Positions 1 through 10,308 of a stretch of 64,000 nucleotides of DNA are shown in pieces. Numbering within the stretch: position 1 is the stretch's first letter; every line of letters begins with the position of its first letter. Where the stretch lies: the NCBI RefSeq assembly GCF_029892565.1, contig NZ_JARXVH010000001.1:682001-746000 (forward strand), given 5' to 3'. This DNA comes from Streptomyces pseudovenezuelae. GTDB taxonomy: Bacteria; Actinomycetota; Actinomycetes; Streptomycetales; Streptomycetaceae. The notes beneath the pieces are model-generated. The model searched no databases and was not told the origin of the DNA. It worked only from the letters and a program-made list of their open reading frames with translations. The position numbers and the translations under genes were made by a program.

Positions 1-75
1 CTCACGGACCGCCTGCTCGACGTCGGCCGAGTGCTGTGCGAGAAACTCTTCGATGGTTTCCGTGTCTTCGATCAT
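1..75 (-). CDS. N-terminal fragment of an unidentified protein
   Basis: An ATG at 75-73 opens a frame that runs off the left edge. It encodes 25 visible residues beginning MIEDTETIEEFLAQ, acidic and probably helical. No motif is recognisable in so short a piece. It lies downstream of the gamma-glutamyltransferase homologue in the same direction, with a possible hairpin between them, so it is probably a separate transcription unit. The start and function are uncertain. Confidence 0.4.
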   Translation of the reverse strand, partial: MIEDTETIEEFLAQHSADVEQAVRE

Positions 76-107
76 GTGTCCATGAGAGCACGCGCCACTG
101 ACAATCC

Positions 108-133
108 CCACCCGCCCGGTGCACTACGGGTGG
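108..133 (-). terminator. possible hairpin terminator after the gamma-glutamyltransferase homologue
   Basis: CCACCCG (108-114) and CGGGTGG (127-133) form a 7-bp GC-rich stem with a 12-nt loop, about 90 bp past the stop of the leftward gene at 224. There is no T tract, which is normal for this kind of genome. It also lies just upstream of the partial leftward gene at 1-75. Confidence 0.35.
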
Positions 134-223
134 AATGGGGATGAAATCCAGGCACGCCCTGCACTCTCGGCACTTCCCGCACTGAGGTCGCCCGCCCAGC
201 GCCCCGCCTCCGGGCGCCGCCCC

Positions 224-2071
224 TCAGCGCCCGACCGCGTACCCCTGCATCCCGCGCGGGTTCGCCCCCGCCGACAGGATCCCGGTCCTCGGATCCCGCG
301 CGACGGCGCACAGCCGGCCCTCCGACCAGGCGTCGCCGACGGTCACGTCGTGCCCGCGCCGCCGCAGTTCCGCGACGACCTCCGGGTCCGTACGGGACTC
401 CACGGTCACGCTCCCCGGACGCATCCCGCGCGGGTAGAACGACCCGGGGAAGCTGTCGTTGTGCCAGTTCGGGGCGTCGATCGCGCCCTGCAGGTCGAGG
501 CCGCCGCGAACCGGTCCGCGCAGGGCGACGGCCAGGAAGAAATGCAGCTGCCACTGGTCCTGCTGGTCCCCTCCGGGCGTACCGAAGGCCATGACCGGGA
601 CGCCGTCGCGCAGGGCGACGGACGGCGTGAGGGTGGTGCGGGGACGGCGGCCCGGGGCGAGGGAGTTCGGCAGGCCCTCCTCCGGCCAGGTCATCTGGAG
701 CCGGGTGCCGAGCGGGAAGCCCAGTTCGGGCACGACGGGGTTGGACTGGAGCCAGCCACCGCTCGGGGTGGCCGCGACCATGTTGCCCCAGCGGTCGACG
801 ACGTCGAGATGGCAGGTGTCGCCACGGGTGGCGCCGTCGGATCCGACCTCGGGCTCGCCCGGGACGGGGGACGTGGGGGCCTTGGCCACCGTCGGCTCGC
901 CGGCACCCATGGGGTCGAAGCCGGGGTCGTAGGGGGTGACCACGCGCGCGTGCGTACTGAGACGCGGTGTACGCCCGCCGGGGCTGCCGGGGCGCAGTTC
1001 GTACGAGGCCTTGTCGCCGACGAGTCCGCGCCGGGCAGCGTTGTAGTCGGCGGACAGCAGCTCGCCGAGCGGCACCTGGTCCGCGCCGTCCCCGTCGCCG
1101 TACCAGGCCTCCCGGTCGGCCATGGCGAGCTTGCAGCCCTCGATCAGCAGGTGAACGTAGTCGGCGGAGCCGTACGCGGGCAGCTCCGCCAGCTCCGGCG
1201 GGAGCAGTGCGAGCTGCTGGAGCAGGACCGGGCCCTGGCTCCAGGGGCCGGCCTTGCACAGGGTCCAGCCGTTCCAGTCGTACGTCGCCGGCGCCTCGTA
1301 GGTCGCGGACCAGCCGGCGAGGTCGGCGGCCGTGAGGGTGCCGGTGTGGCGCTCGCCGCTGGTGTCCATGGTGGGGCGCCCGGACTGCCGTATCAGGGCT
1401 TCGGCGATGAACCCGGAGCGCCACACCTCCCGTGCGGCCTCGATCTGCGCGATCCGGTCACCGGCTTCGGCGACCTCGTCGAGCAGGCGCTTCCAGGTGG
1501 CGGCGAGGGCGGGGTTGCGCAGGAGTTCGCCGGGGCGTGGGGCCTTTCCGTCCGACAGGTAGACCTCGGCGGACGACGTCCACTCCGTCTCGAAGAGCTC
1601 CCTGACCGCCTCCACCGTGGCGCCGACGTTCTCCACGGGCGCGTGGCCGTCTTCGGCGTACCCGATGGCGTACTTGAGCACGTCGGCGAGGGGCTTGGTG
1701 CCGTGGTCGCGGAGGAGCAGCATCCAGGCGTCGAAGGCGCCGGGCACGGCGGCGGCGAGCGGTCCTGTGCCGGGGACGAGATCGAGGCCGAGTGACTTGT
1801 AGTGCGCGACCGTGGCCCCGGCGGGCGCGACGCCCTGGCCGCAGAGCACCTGTACCTCGCCGTCCGCCGGGGCGAGCAGGATCGGCACCTCGCCGGCAGG
1901 GCCGTTCAGGTGCGGCTCGACGACGTGCAGGACGAACGCCCCCGCCACGGCCGCGTCGTAGGCGTTGCCGCCGTCCTCCAGGACGGCCATCGCGGACTGC
2001 GAGGCCAGCCAGTGGGTCGAGGACACCATGCCGAAGGTGCCCTGCAGGGTCGGCCGGGTGGTGAACCGCAT
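224..2071 (-). CDS. gamma-glutamyltransferase family protein, cytosolic (615 aa)
   Basis: Ntn-hydrolase of the gamma-glutamyltranspeptidase family. The family cleaves the gamma-glutamyl bond of glutathione and related amides, or transfers the group to an acceptor. The N-terminal GMVSSTHWLASQ and GGNAYDAAVAGAF segments are typical of the large subunit. The likely autoprocessing and catalytic Thr is in GDTCHLDVVDRWGN, followed by a small-subunit TPGGDQQDQW oxyanion-type segment. There is no signal peptide, unlike the paralogue at 21352-23151, so it probably acts inside the cell. The ATG at 2071 has a purine-rich site (GAGAGGTGAGAG) just before it. It is divergent from the phospholipase gene across a 275-bp gap. 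The exact substrate cannot be told; some members act as acylases or in amino-acid salvage. Confidence 0.85.
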   Translation of the reverse strand: MRFTTRPTLQGTFGMVSSTHWLASQSAMAVLEDGGNAYDAAVAGAFVLHVVEPHLNGPAGEVPILLAPADGEVQVLCGQGVAPAGATVAHYKSLGLDLVPGTGPLAAAVPGAFDAWMLLLRDHGTKPLADVLKYAIGYAEDGHAPVENVGATVEAVRELFETEWTSSAEVYLSDGKAPRPGELLRNPALAATWKRLLDEVAEAGDRIAQIEAAREVWRSGFIAEALIRQSGRPTMDTSGERHTGTLTAADLAGWSATYEAPATYDWNGWTLCKAGPWSQGPVLLQQLALLPPELAELPAYGSADYVHLLIEGCKLAMADREAWYGDGDGADQVPLGELLSADYNAARRGLVGDKASYELRPGSPGGRTPRLSTHARVVTPYDPGFDPMGAGEPTVAKAPTSPVPGEPEVGSDGATRGDTCHLDVVDRWGNMVAATPSGGWLQSNPVVPELGFPLGTRLQMTWPEEGLPNSLAPGRRPRTTLTPSVALRDGVPVMAFGTPGGDQQDQWQLHFFLAVALRGPVRGGLDLQGAIDAPNWHNDSFPGSFYPRGMRPGSVTVESRTDPEVVAELRRRGHDVTVGDAWSEGRLCAVARDPRTGILSAGANPRGMQGYAVGR

Positions 2072-2239
2072 CTCTCACCTCTCGCTGCTCGCGCGCCTCG
2101 GTCGTCCGACCGGCGCTCCGGATCTTGCAGCAGGCTATGCCCACCCGGGCGGCCAACGAAGTCTTTGCGAACCCACGGGCACCCCATGAACGACCTCCCA
2201 CCTGCACGAAGTCCCCTTTGCCCGGTTGCCCGGAGGCTC

Positions 2240-2261
2240 GGTAACCCCGAGTTCACCGGGC
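2240..2261 (+). promoter_or_regulatory. candidate PHO box (two adjacent 11-nt units) upstream of the phospholipase gene
   Basis: GGTAACCCCGA (2240-2250) is followed directly by GTTCACCGGGC (2251-2261). Both resemble the 11-nt direct-repeat unit known for Streptomyces PhoP (G, G/T, TCA, then pyrimidines). The site is 86 bp upstream of the ATG at 2347. A phosphate-starvation role fits a secreted phosphodiesterase but is inferred from the motif only. I see nothing else clear in the 2072-2346 gap. Confidence 0.35.
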
Positions 2262-2346
2262 TTCCCTTCCTCGTCGTTCTACGCGCGTGGTGTCATGCAC
2301 GCGCCCACGCCCCCCAGGTGGGCGTCAACTCGACCAGGAGTCACAC

Positions 2347-3339
2347 ATGTTGAGGAAGGTCCTCGTGCGCGCGGGTGTCGCCCTGGCGGCCGGCGCCGCC
2401 GTGCTCGCCACCTCCGTCCCCGCCAACGCGGCGAGCTACACCGCGTTCGCCTTCTCGCAGACCGGCAGCCAGCCGACCATCTACGACTTCATCGACTCGG
2501 CCACCTCCTCGCTCGACATGACCATGTACGAGCTGGAGGACACGACCGCGGTCAACGACCTGATAGCCCTGAAGAACAAGGGCGTCACCGTGCGGGTGGT
2601 CCTCGACCGCGCGCACCAGTCCGCCAACAGCTCGGCGTACACGGCCCTGACGAACGCGGGCGTGGGTGTGGTGTGGTCGCCGTCGAGCTTCGTCTACACC
2701 CACCAGAAGACGATCACGGTGGACGGCACCAAGTCGCTTGTCCTGACCGGCAATCTGACCTCGCAGTACTACTCGACGGGCCGCGACTACGGAGTGTTCA
2801 CGGACGACACCCGTGATGTCGCCGCGATCGAGAAGGTGTTCGACGCGGACTACGCCGGCACCTCGGTCACGCCGACCGACGGCGACCATCTGCTCTGGTC
2901 CCCCACGGACTCGCGCAGCAGGCTGGTGTCCATCATCAACGCCGCGACCAAGACGCTGGACGTCGAGGAGTTGGAGTTCAGCGACAGCACGGTGGTCAAC
3001 GCCATCGTGGCGCGGGCGAAGGCGGGCGTGACGGTCCGGGTGGTCCTGGAGACCCCGGGCGACTACTCCAGCGAGGTCTCCGCGATCAAGGCGGCGGGCG
3101 GCACGGTCGTCGGTTACTCCGACCCGGACGGGTTCTACATCCACGCCAAGGCCATGGTCGCCGACTATGGCCTGTCCACTCAGGAAGTGGAGGCGGGGTC
3201 CATGAACATCAGCAGCAACTCGCTCTCCAACAACCGGGAGTTGGGGATCATCCTCACGGGCACGGGAGTGGCCCAGTCGGTGGCCACGACCGTCGAGGCG
3301 ACCTTCAAGAGCGACTACGCGGGCGGTACGGCCGCGTAG
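2347..3339 (+). CDS. secreted phospholipase D-like protein (330 aa)
   Basis: Phospholipase D superfamily phosphodiesterase, probably exported. The first 34 or so residues are a signal peptide: basic start, hydrophobic VALAAGAAVLA, and cleavage near ANA-AS. Two HKD motifs are present, HQKTITVD near residue 119 and HAKAMVAD near residue 266, each with a downstream G-N-x-T/S segment (TGNLTS, SMNISS). This is the two-lobed active site of the family, in which the first His forms the covalent intermediate. An in-frame ATG 60 bp upstream exists, but the ATG at 2347 starts directly at the signal peptide and follows an AGGAG-like stretch, so I prefer it. Substrate could be phospholipids or nucleic acid; the sequence does not decide. 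A candidate PHO box precedes it. Confidence 0.88.
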   Translation: MLRKVLVRAGVALAAGAAVLATSVPANAASYTAFAFSQTGSQPTIYDFIDSATSSLDMTMYELEDTTAVNDLIALKNKGVTVRVVLDRAHQSANSSAYTALTNAGVGVVWSPSSFVYTHQKTITVDGTKSLVLTGNLTSQYYSTGRDYGVFTDDTRDVAAIEKVFDADYAGTSVTPTDGDHLLWSPTDSRSRLVSIINAATKTLDVEELEFSDSTVVNAIVARAKAGVTVRVVLETPGDYSSEVSAIKAAGGTVVGYSDPDGFYIHAKAMVADYGLSTQEVEAGSMNISSNSLSNNRELGIILTGTGVAQSVATTVEATFKSDYAGGTAA

Positions 3340-3364
3340 TCGGTCACCGCCTCCGACCGGTCCG

Positions 3365-4186
3365 TCACGAGCGCCGTCTGCCCACCGTGAGCACGTGCCC
3401 GCTCGTGCCGATCAGGGTCGGTTCGGACTCGATGCGCCGGGTGGCCGCCAGGACGGCCTCCCGGCGGTCGGGGTCGTCGAGCCACGCGTCGAGGCCGCCC
3501 ATCAGCCAGGCGACGCCCTCCAGGCCGTACTGCCCCTCCGGGACGAGGCCCGCGTCGGTGAACTCGCCGGGGACTTCGGTGGGTTGGGCGAAGTAGGCGG
3601 TGGTGAAGAGGCCGCCCTCGGGTCCGTGCCGGCCGTGATCGCCCTCCTCGTCGGTGCGGGCGCGCTGCGCGGGGTCGAAGTACAGCTCCTGGTGGAGCAG
3701 GTCGTGCAGGCCCGCGAACCGGTTGATGGTGGCCGCGACCACCGGCCCGCCGGGGCGGACCGCCCGGTGCGCCTCGACCAACGCCCGTACCCGCTCGGCC
3801 CGTTCGGGCAGGTGGTACAGCGGGCCGAGCAGCAGCACCGCGTCGTGGTCGGCGTCGGCCACGGGCAGCGACCGCGCGTCCCCTGACCTGGCCGTCACTC
3901 CGGGCAGTTGGGCGGCCTGCTCGACGTGCAGCGGTACGGGGTCGACGAGTTCGACCTCGTACCCGTCCCGGGCGAGCCACTCGGCGTGCACTCCGCTGCC
4001 GCCGCCGACGTCGAGCACGCGCGCGGGAGCCGCGGGCAGGATCCGTCGCAGTACGTCCTGTGTGCGCCAGAACTCAAGCCGTCCGGCGCCGCCCTGTCTG
4101 AGGCGGGCGTCCTCCTCGCCGCGGGCGTAGTAGGAGAGGATCTCCTCGCGGACGGCGGGGTCCTGTGCGCGTGTCGTCTCCGTCAT
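3365..4186 (-). CDS. class I SAM-dependent methyltransferase (273 aa)
   Basis: Rossmann-fold methyltransferase. Motif I is VLDVGGGSGVHAEWLA, followed by the acidic VELVDP of motif II and VLLLGPLYHL near motif IV, the arrangement found in UbiE/Tam-like enzymes acting on small molecules. The start was set at the ATG at 4186 (MTETTRAQDP); an upstream in-frame extension has no family resemblance. It is convergent with the phospholipase gene, with only 25 bp between the stops, and downstream of the response regulator gene in the same direction (40 bp). The substrate is unknown. Confidence 0.85.
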   Translation of the reverse strand: MTETTRAQDPAVREEILSYYARGEEDARLRQGGAGRLEFWRTQDVLRRILPAAPARVLDVGGGSGVHAEWLARDGYEVELVDPVPLHVEQAAQLPGVTARSGDARSLPVADADHDAVLLLGPLYHLPERAERVRALVEAHRAVRPGGPVVAATINRFAGLHDLLHQELYFDPAQRARTDEEGDHGRHGPEGGLFTTAYFAQPTEVPGEFTDAGLVPEGQYGLEGVAWLMGGLDAWLDDPDRREAVLAATRRIESEPTLIGTSGHVLTVGRRRS

Positions 4187-4226
4187 GGCACCAGCGTGCT
4201 GACCTGCCGCCGACGCGCGCAAAGGA

Positions 4227-4889
4227 TTATGCGCCGCGCGCGACCACCAGCCCCGACTCATAGGCGAACACGACCAGTTGGGCCCGGTCCCGTGCCCCCA
4301 GCTTCGTCATCGCGCGGCTGATGTGGGTCTTCACCGTGAAGGGGCTGATGACCATGTGGGCGGCGATCTCCTCGTTGGTCAGACCCCGGGCGGCCAGGGC
4401 CGTCACCTCGCGTTCGCGGCGGGTCAGGCGGTCGAGGCCGGGAGGCGTCGCCCGGTCCGGCGGCCGGGACACGAACTCGCCGATGAGGGTGCGGGTGACC
4501 GCCGGGGAGAGCAGGGCCTCGCCGCGCGCGACCACCTCGATGGCCTGGAGCAGGTCGGCGGGTTCGGTGTCCTTCAGGAGGAAGCCGCTGGCGCCCGCAC
4601 GCAGTGCCTCGAAGACGTACTCGTCGAGGCCGTAGTTGGTGAGCATCACCACGCGTACGGCCGCGAGGGCGGGGTCCGCGGCGATGTGGCGGGTCGTCTC
4701 GATGCCCGTCATCACCGGCATCTGTACGTCGATCAGCGCGATGTCGGGCACCAGGGCCCGGACGAGGGCCAGGCCCCGCGCGCCGTCCGCCGCCTCGCCG
4801 ACCACCTCGACGGCGTCCTCGGCCTCCAGCAACGCCCGGAAACCGGCCCGCATGAGCGCCTGGTCGTCGATCAGCGCGACCCTGATCAT
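4227..4889 (-). CDS. NarL/LuxR-type response regulator (220 aa)
   Basis: Two-component response regulator. The receiver domain (about residues 1-120) starts MIRVALIDDQALMRAG with the acidic pair, has the phospho-acceptor Asp in PDIALIDVQMPVMTG and the conserved Lys in FLLKDTEP. The C-terminal LuxR helix-turn-helix is LTRREREVTALAARGLTNEEI. Its start overlaps the stop of the upstream kinase gene by ATGA, so the two are translationally coupled and form a cognate pair. Targets are unknown. Confidence 0.93.
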   Translation of the reverse strand: MIRVALIDDQALMRAGFRALLEAEDAVEVVGEAADGARGLALVRALVPDIALIDVQMPVMTGIETTRHIAADPALAAVRVVMLTNYGLDEYVFEALRAGASGFLLKDTEPADLLQAIEVVARGEALLSPAVTRTLIGEFVSRPPDRATPPGLDRLTRREREVTALAARGLTNEEIAAHMVISPFTVKTHISRAMTKLGARDRAQLVVFAYESGLVVARGA

Positions 4890-5992
4890 CCCGTCTCCCC
4901 CAACGGCAGCCGGGCCCGCACCGCGAAGCCGCCCTCCGTGCGCGGGGCGGCGTCCAGCGTGCCGCCGAGGGCCGCGACGCGCTCGCGCATGCCGGTGAGG
5001 CCCACGCCGGGCGTCGGCGGGGAGGTCGGGTCGGCGGTGCCGTCGTCCTCGACTCGTATCGTCAAGTCGTCCTCGTCGTAGGCGAGTTGTACGTTCACCT
5101 TGGCCGGGCCCGCGTGCCGGGCCGCGTTGGTCAGCGCCTCCTGGACGATGCGGTACACGGCACGGTCGACCGTCGCCGCCAGCGGCCGCTCCTCGCCGGT
5201 CACCGTGAGCTCGACGGCGAGGCCGGCCGCGCAGGCCCGCTCCACCAACAGCGCGGGCGTGCCGGTGGGTTCGTCGCTGCGCAGCACCTCCAGCGTGGCG
5301 CGCAGTTCGCGCATCGCCTCGCCGCTCGCGTCCTGGATGGCGAGCAGGGCGGGCGGCACCTCCTCGCCGCGCTTGCGGGCCAGGTGGACGGCGACGCCCG
5401 CCTGGAGCTTGACGATGGAGATGCTGTGGGTGAGCGAGTCGTGCAACTCCCGGGCGATCCGCAGTCGTTCCTCGCCCGCCCGGCGCAACGCCGCCTCCTC
5501 CCGGGTGCGTTCCGCCTCCAGGGCGCGCTGTTCCGTCTGGCGCAGGTACGCCTGCCAGTTGCGGTCGGCGAGACCGGTGACCACGGCGCACAGGAACCAG
5601 CCCGCGAGCAGCGCGGCCTTCTCGGCCACCTCCTGGGTCGTCGGGCCGGTGGCGACGTACGCCGCGAGGAAGGCCAAGCCCGCGCCCGCCGCGTAACCCC
5701 GGTGTCCCGCGCGCGAGGCCGTGTGCACGGCGGCGAGGACGGGCAGGGCGGCCAGCGGGCCGGGGTGCGCGTGCACGACGTACGCCCCGCCGGCGACCGT
5801 GGCGAAGGCGAGCACCGCGCGCGGAGCCGTGCGGTAGAACGCCAGGGCGGCCGAGGCCACGGCGATGAGCGCGTAGTCGACGGGCGCGGTGTCCGCGTCG
5901 AAGGCGGCCGTGATCACGACCAGCGCACCGACGACCACCGCGAGGGCCGCGTCGGCAAGGTTCCTGCGTACGACCGGATTCCCACTCCCCAT
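4886..5992 (-). CDS. NarL-family sensor histidine kinase (368 aa)
   Basis: Membrane sensor kinase of the HisKA_3 class. Residues 1-150 hold several hydrophobic helices (for example LAVVVGALVVITAAF). The phospho-acceptor His is in EERLRIARELHDSLTHS, and the HATPase_c part has VQEALTNAARHA (N box) and a VGLTGMRERV G box. The start ATG at 5992 is preceded at 6 nt by TACTGT (6004-5999), a fair -10 element, so the mRNA may be leaderless. A longer in-frame extension upstream is low-complexity and not membrane-like, so I rejected it. It is coupled to the regulator at 4889. Confidence 0.92.
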   Translation of the reverse strand: MGSGNPVVRRNLADAALAVVVGALVVITAAFDADTAPVDYALIAVASAALAFYRTAPRAVLAFATVAGGAYVVHAHPGPLAALPVLAAVHTASRAGHRGYAAGAGLAFLAAYVATGPTTQEVAEKAALLAGWFLCAVVTGLADRNWQAYLRQTEQRALEAERTREEAALRRAGEERLRIARELHDSLTHSISIVKLQAGVAVHLARKRGEEVPPALLAIQDASGEAMRELRATLEVLRSDEPTGTPALLVERACAAGLAVELTVTGEERPLAATVDRAVYRIVQEALTNAARHAGPAKVNVQLAYDEDDLTIRVEDDGTADPTSPPTPGVGLTGMRERVAALGGTLDAAPRTEGGFAVRARLPLGETG

Positions 5993-6131
5993 GTCCGCAC
6001 AGTAGACGGACGCACCGACACCGGCGTCAGCCCTGTGGACGGCTCTGGGGCTACTCCCGGTGCAGTAGTCCGCGGTCCCGGCACACCCGGTGGCGTCCCG
6101 CGAACACCCTTCGGCCGTACGACGACCGGGA

Positions 6132-6146
6132 GCGCCTCCGAGGCGC
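6132..6146. promoter_or_regulatory. 15-bp palindrome just upstream of the 6158 start
   Basis: GCGCCTCCGAGGCGC is self-complementary around its central base and lies 11 bp before the ATG at 6158. A wider GGAGCG/CGCTCC pair (6129-6134, 6148-6153) overlaps it. It could be an operator or an mRNA hairpin covering the translation start. No ordinary Shine-Dalgarno is visible between it and the ATG. Confidence 0.3.
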
Positions 6147-6157
6147 ACGCTCCTTCC

Positions 6158-7156
6158 ATGTCCACAGCCTTCCGCTTCACCGAACCGCCGGCGCCCAGGG
6201 CGGCGACCGATCGCGTCGCCGAGGTGTACGCCCAACTCGCCCACGACTTCGGCATCGAGAGAGCGGCCACGTTCGTGGTCCTCTCCTCGACGCCCGAACT
6301 CCTCGCCCCCGCCTGGGCGTTGATGCGCGAGTCACTGATCGCCGGAGCGGGCAGCCGCACCGGCAAGGAGCTGGCCGCCTACGGGGTGTCCCGCGCCAAC
6401 CGCTGCCCGTTCTGCGTGGCCGCGCACACCGTCCTGCTGCACGCCACCGGCGACCACGCCCTCGCCGAGCAACTGGCGCGCGGGGAGCGGCCGGAGGACG
6501 ACGCGCACGCGCGTGTGCTCCACTGGGGAGAGCACACGCGCGTGCCCGGCGCCGACCTGCACCCGTACCCGTTCCCGCGCGAGCACGCCCCGGCCTACCT
6601 GGGCACCGCGTTCGCCTTCCACTTCATCAACCGGATCGTGTCGGCCCTGCTGACCGAGCGGCTGCTGCCGGGCAACGCGCAGCGACTGCGACCGGTACGG
6701 AGTCTGGCGGGACGCTCGCTCGCCGGGACCGTACGCCGTACCGCCGTCCCCGGCGCGGCCCTCCCGCTGCTCGACGCCCCTCCCCCGGGGCCTGCCTGGG
6801 CGGCCGGTACCGCGGTCGGTCCGGCGTACGGCGCCCTGCGCGAGGCCGCGCTGGCGGGCGCGGGCCTGCTCGACGCCGACGACCAGGCCCTCGTACGGCG
6901 GACCGTGGGTGGTTGGGACGGCTCGCATCCGCCGCTCGCCCTGCCCGGGGTCCCCGACCGCCGTGAGCGTCCCGGCGCGCGCCTGGCATTGCTGGCCGCG
7001 CTCGCGCCGTACCGCATCACGGACGCGGACGTGACGGCCTGGCGGCGACCGGAGCACACCGACCACTGCCTGGTGCACCTGATCGCGTACGGCGCGTTCG
7101 CTGCCGTGGACCGCATCGAGAGCGCACTCGCCCTGCCCACCGCCCGGGAGGCCTGA
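6158..7156 (+). CDS. carboxymuconolactone decarboxylase/AhpD-like protein (332 aa)
   Basis: AhpD-like fold protein. The N-terminal domain carries the redox motif CPFC followed by VAAHTVLLHATG, the CxxC-x3-H arrangement of AhpD peroxidases. The protein is about twice the length of a single-domain AhpD, and its second half (from about residue 190) has no obvious CxxC. The start is the ATG at 6158. The stop overlaps the next gene as TGATG at 7154-7158, so it is translationally coupled to a methyltransferase. An antioxidant or decarboxylase role is possible; no thioredoxin-like partner lies beside it. Confidence 0.8.
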   Translation: MSTAFRFTEPPAPRAATDRVAEVYAQLAHDFGIERAATFVVLSSTPELLAPAWALMRESLIAGAGSRTGKELAAYGVSRANRCPFCVAAHTVLLHATGDHALAEQLARGERPEDDAHARVLHWGEHTRVPGADLHPYPFPREHAPAYLGTAFAFHFINRIVSALLTERLLPGNAQRLRPVRSLAGRSLAGTVRRTAVPGAALPLLDAPPPGPAWAAGTAVGPAYGALREAALAGAGLLDADDQALVRRTVGGWDGSHPPLALPGVPDRRERPGARLALLAALAPYRITDADVTAWRRPEHTDHCLVHLIAYGAFAAVDRIESALALPTAREA

Positions 7157-7779
7157 TGTACAAAACGGCTGAAGTATCCGAAACCTCCGAAACCCGCCAG
7201 AAGCGCTACGACGTCCTCGTCGGCGGCGCCAACGACGCCCTGTTCGCGGGCGCCGGCATCAAGTTGGCCGACCGCGTTCTCGACGTCGGCTGCGGCACCG
7301 GGGCCACGACCCGGATCGCGGCACGGCTCGCCGCGCGCGGTCATGTCGTCGGCGTCGACACCTCCGTACCGCTGCTGCGGCGGGCACGCGCGCGTATGGT
7401 CGCCGAGAAGATCCGGAATGCCGCGTACATGGAGGCGGACCCCCAAGTGCATCCGTTCCCGCGCGCCGGGTACGACGTCGTCATCAGCCGCGGCGGCGTG
7501 ATGTTCTTCACCGACCCGGCGGTCGCGTTCGCCAACCTGGCGCGGGCGTTACTGCCGGGCGGGAGACTGGCGTTCGTGTGTCCGGAGCCCCTTTCCGACC
7601 CGGACCGCATCCGCGCGGACCTGCGGGACTACGAGAACGTCACGGTCAGGGGCGTGCCCGTGGAGACGGTGTGGGGAGGCGACAACGCGGCGTTCGCCGT
7701 CGACGTTCCGCACGAGACCGGTCGAAGCGTGCGCCTTCGGGGTGATATCTGGCTGGTCACCGCGAAACGCCCGCGGTGA
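7156..7779 (+). CDS. class I SAM-dependent methyltransferase (207 aa)
   Basis: Methyltransferase_11/25-type Rossmann protein. VLDVGCGTGATTRIAA is motif I, HVVGVDTS motif II, and YDVVISRGGVMFFTDP motif IV; GGRLAFVCP ends the fold. It overlaps the preceding AhpD-like gene by one base, so the two probably work on related chemistry or are at least co-translated. The C-terminal part after residue 150 is shorter than in many relatives. Substrate unknown. Confidence 0.85.
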   Translation: MYKTAEVSETSETRQKRYDVLVGGANDALFAGAGIKLADRVLDVGCGTGATTRIAARLAARGHVVGVDTSVPLLRRARARMVAEKIRNAAYMEADPQVHPFPRAGYDVVISRGGVMFFTDPAVAFANLARALLPGGRLAFVCPEPLSDPDRIRADLRDYENVTVRGVPVETVWGGDNAAFAVDVPHETGRSVRLRGDIWLVTAKRPR

Positions 7780-7922
7780 GGGGTAGTCAGGCGTGAGGCC
7801 TGCGTGACCGGGCGCGCACGGAGCGAGTTGGCACTTCCGTCTCACAGGGACTCGTGTGAAACTGGCGCCCCCGTCCGCAGTGCGGACCCGTCCGCACACC
7901 GTCCCCCACCGAAAAGTGTGCC

Positions 7923-8600
7923 GTGCGCGATTTTCCTCTGCCGATCGCTCTGACCGCGCGACTTTCCCCGGTCGTCGTGCTGGCCGCGGCGGGCTGGGCG
8001 CTGACGTCCGGTCCGTTCGCCACCACGTCGTCCGCCGACTCCCAGCACAAGCAGGAGAGCGGGCAGACCGGCACGCAGTCACCCTCCGCGCCCGCGACGG
8101 CCGCCGTGTCCAAGTCGTACGCGGCCTCCCCCGCGCCCTGCGGCAGCCTGGCCAAGAAGACGATCACCTCGCTCGTGCCCGGCGCCAAGACGGCCGGCAA
8201 GGAGATCAGGTCCACGGACGCGAAGATCCGCCGGACCTGCTCGTGGAACGCGCTCAAGGGCTACGACTACCGCTGGCTCGACGTGTCCTTCGAGATCATG
8301 GGCTCCGAGGCGGCGGCACAGAAGTCGTACAAGGAACGGCTCACGGAGAAGAGCGGCGGCGGCGCGGTTCCCGGACTCGGCGACACCGCCTACTCGGTGG
8401 TGAACCTGACCACCGAGGACAAGCAGCAGACGCGCGAGGGCGAGGTGGTGGCCCAGGTGTCCAACGCCCTGGTGGTCATCACCTACAACGGCAGCGACTT
8501 CGAGTCGAAGAAGGCCCCGAGCACCGACGAGATCAACAAGGGCGCCATCAAGGCCGCCAAGGAGGCGGTCACCGCGCTGCAGGGCGGCCTGGCCAGCTAG
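7923..8600 (+). CDS. exported protein resembling the DUF3558 family (225 aa)
   Basis: A GTG start gives an N-terminus with a basic segment and a hydrophobic stretch (LSPVVVLAAAGWALTSG), then a Ser/Thr/Gln-rich linker and a folded domain from about residue 70. That domain has two cysteines (PCGSL and RTCSW) and the GLGDTAY segment seen in DUF3558-type proteins of actinobacteria. There is no lipobox Cys, so it is probably secreted or membrane-anchored rather than a lipoprotein. It ends 32 bp from the convergent permease gene. Function unknown; the family assignment is by pattern only. Confidence 0.65.
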   Translation: MRDFPLPIALTARLSPVVVLAAAGWALTSGPFATTSSADSQHKQESGQTGTQSPSAPATAAVSKSYAASPAPCGSLAKKTITSLVPGAKTAGKEIRSTDAKIRRTCSWNALKGYDYRWLDVSFEIMGSEAAAQKSYKERLTEKSGGGAVPGLGDTAYSVVNLTTEDKQQTREGEVVAQVSNALVVITYNGSDFESKKAPSTDEINKGAIKAAKEAVTALQGGLAS

Positions 8601-8632
8601 CCGGCCCGACCGCCCCGTCAACTGCCGCGGTC

Positions 8633-10177
<1,545 letters not shown>

Positions 10178-10237
10178 GGGCAGGCCAATCAAACGAGGGG
10201 CGGATCCGGAGAGGCCGTGCGGGTGGCTCCGGCCCCC

Positions 10238-10265
10238 CTCCCCCGGGACGGCGGGGAAGGGGGAG
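10238..10265 (-). terminator. possible hairpin between the LLM oxidoreductase and permease genes
   Basis: CTCCCCC (10238-10244) pairs with GGGGGAG (10259-10265) around a 14-nt loop in the 131-bp gap between the two leftward genes. If real it could partly terminate readthrough and lower permease expression relative to the enzymes. The G/C-run composition makes chance pairing possible. Confidence 0.25.
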
Positions 10266-10308
10266 AACTGGAGTGGGGGGACGGGGAGTTGAGCGGTACC
10301 GGGGTGGG

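Noticed and set aside
5087..6157. Very long open frame on the plus strand opposite the sensor kinase
   Set aside because: It is antisense to a well-supported kinase and lacks any recognisable domain until it joins the true AhpD-like gene frame. Long shadow frames are expected at this GC content.
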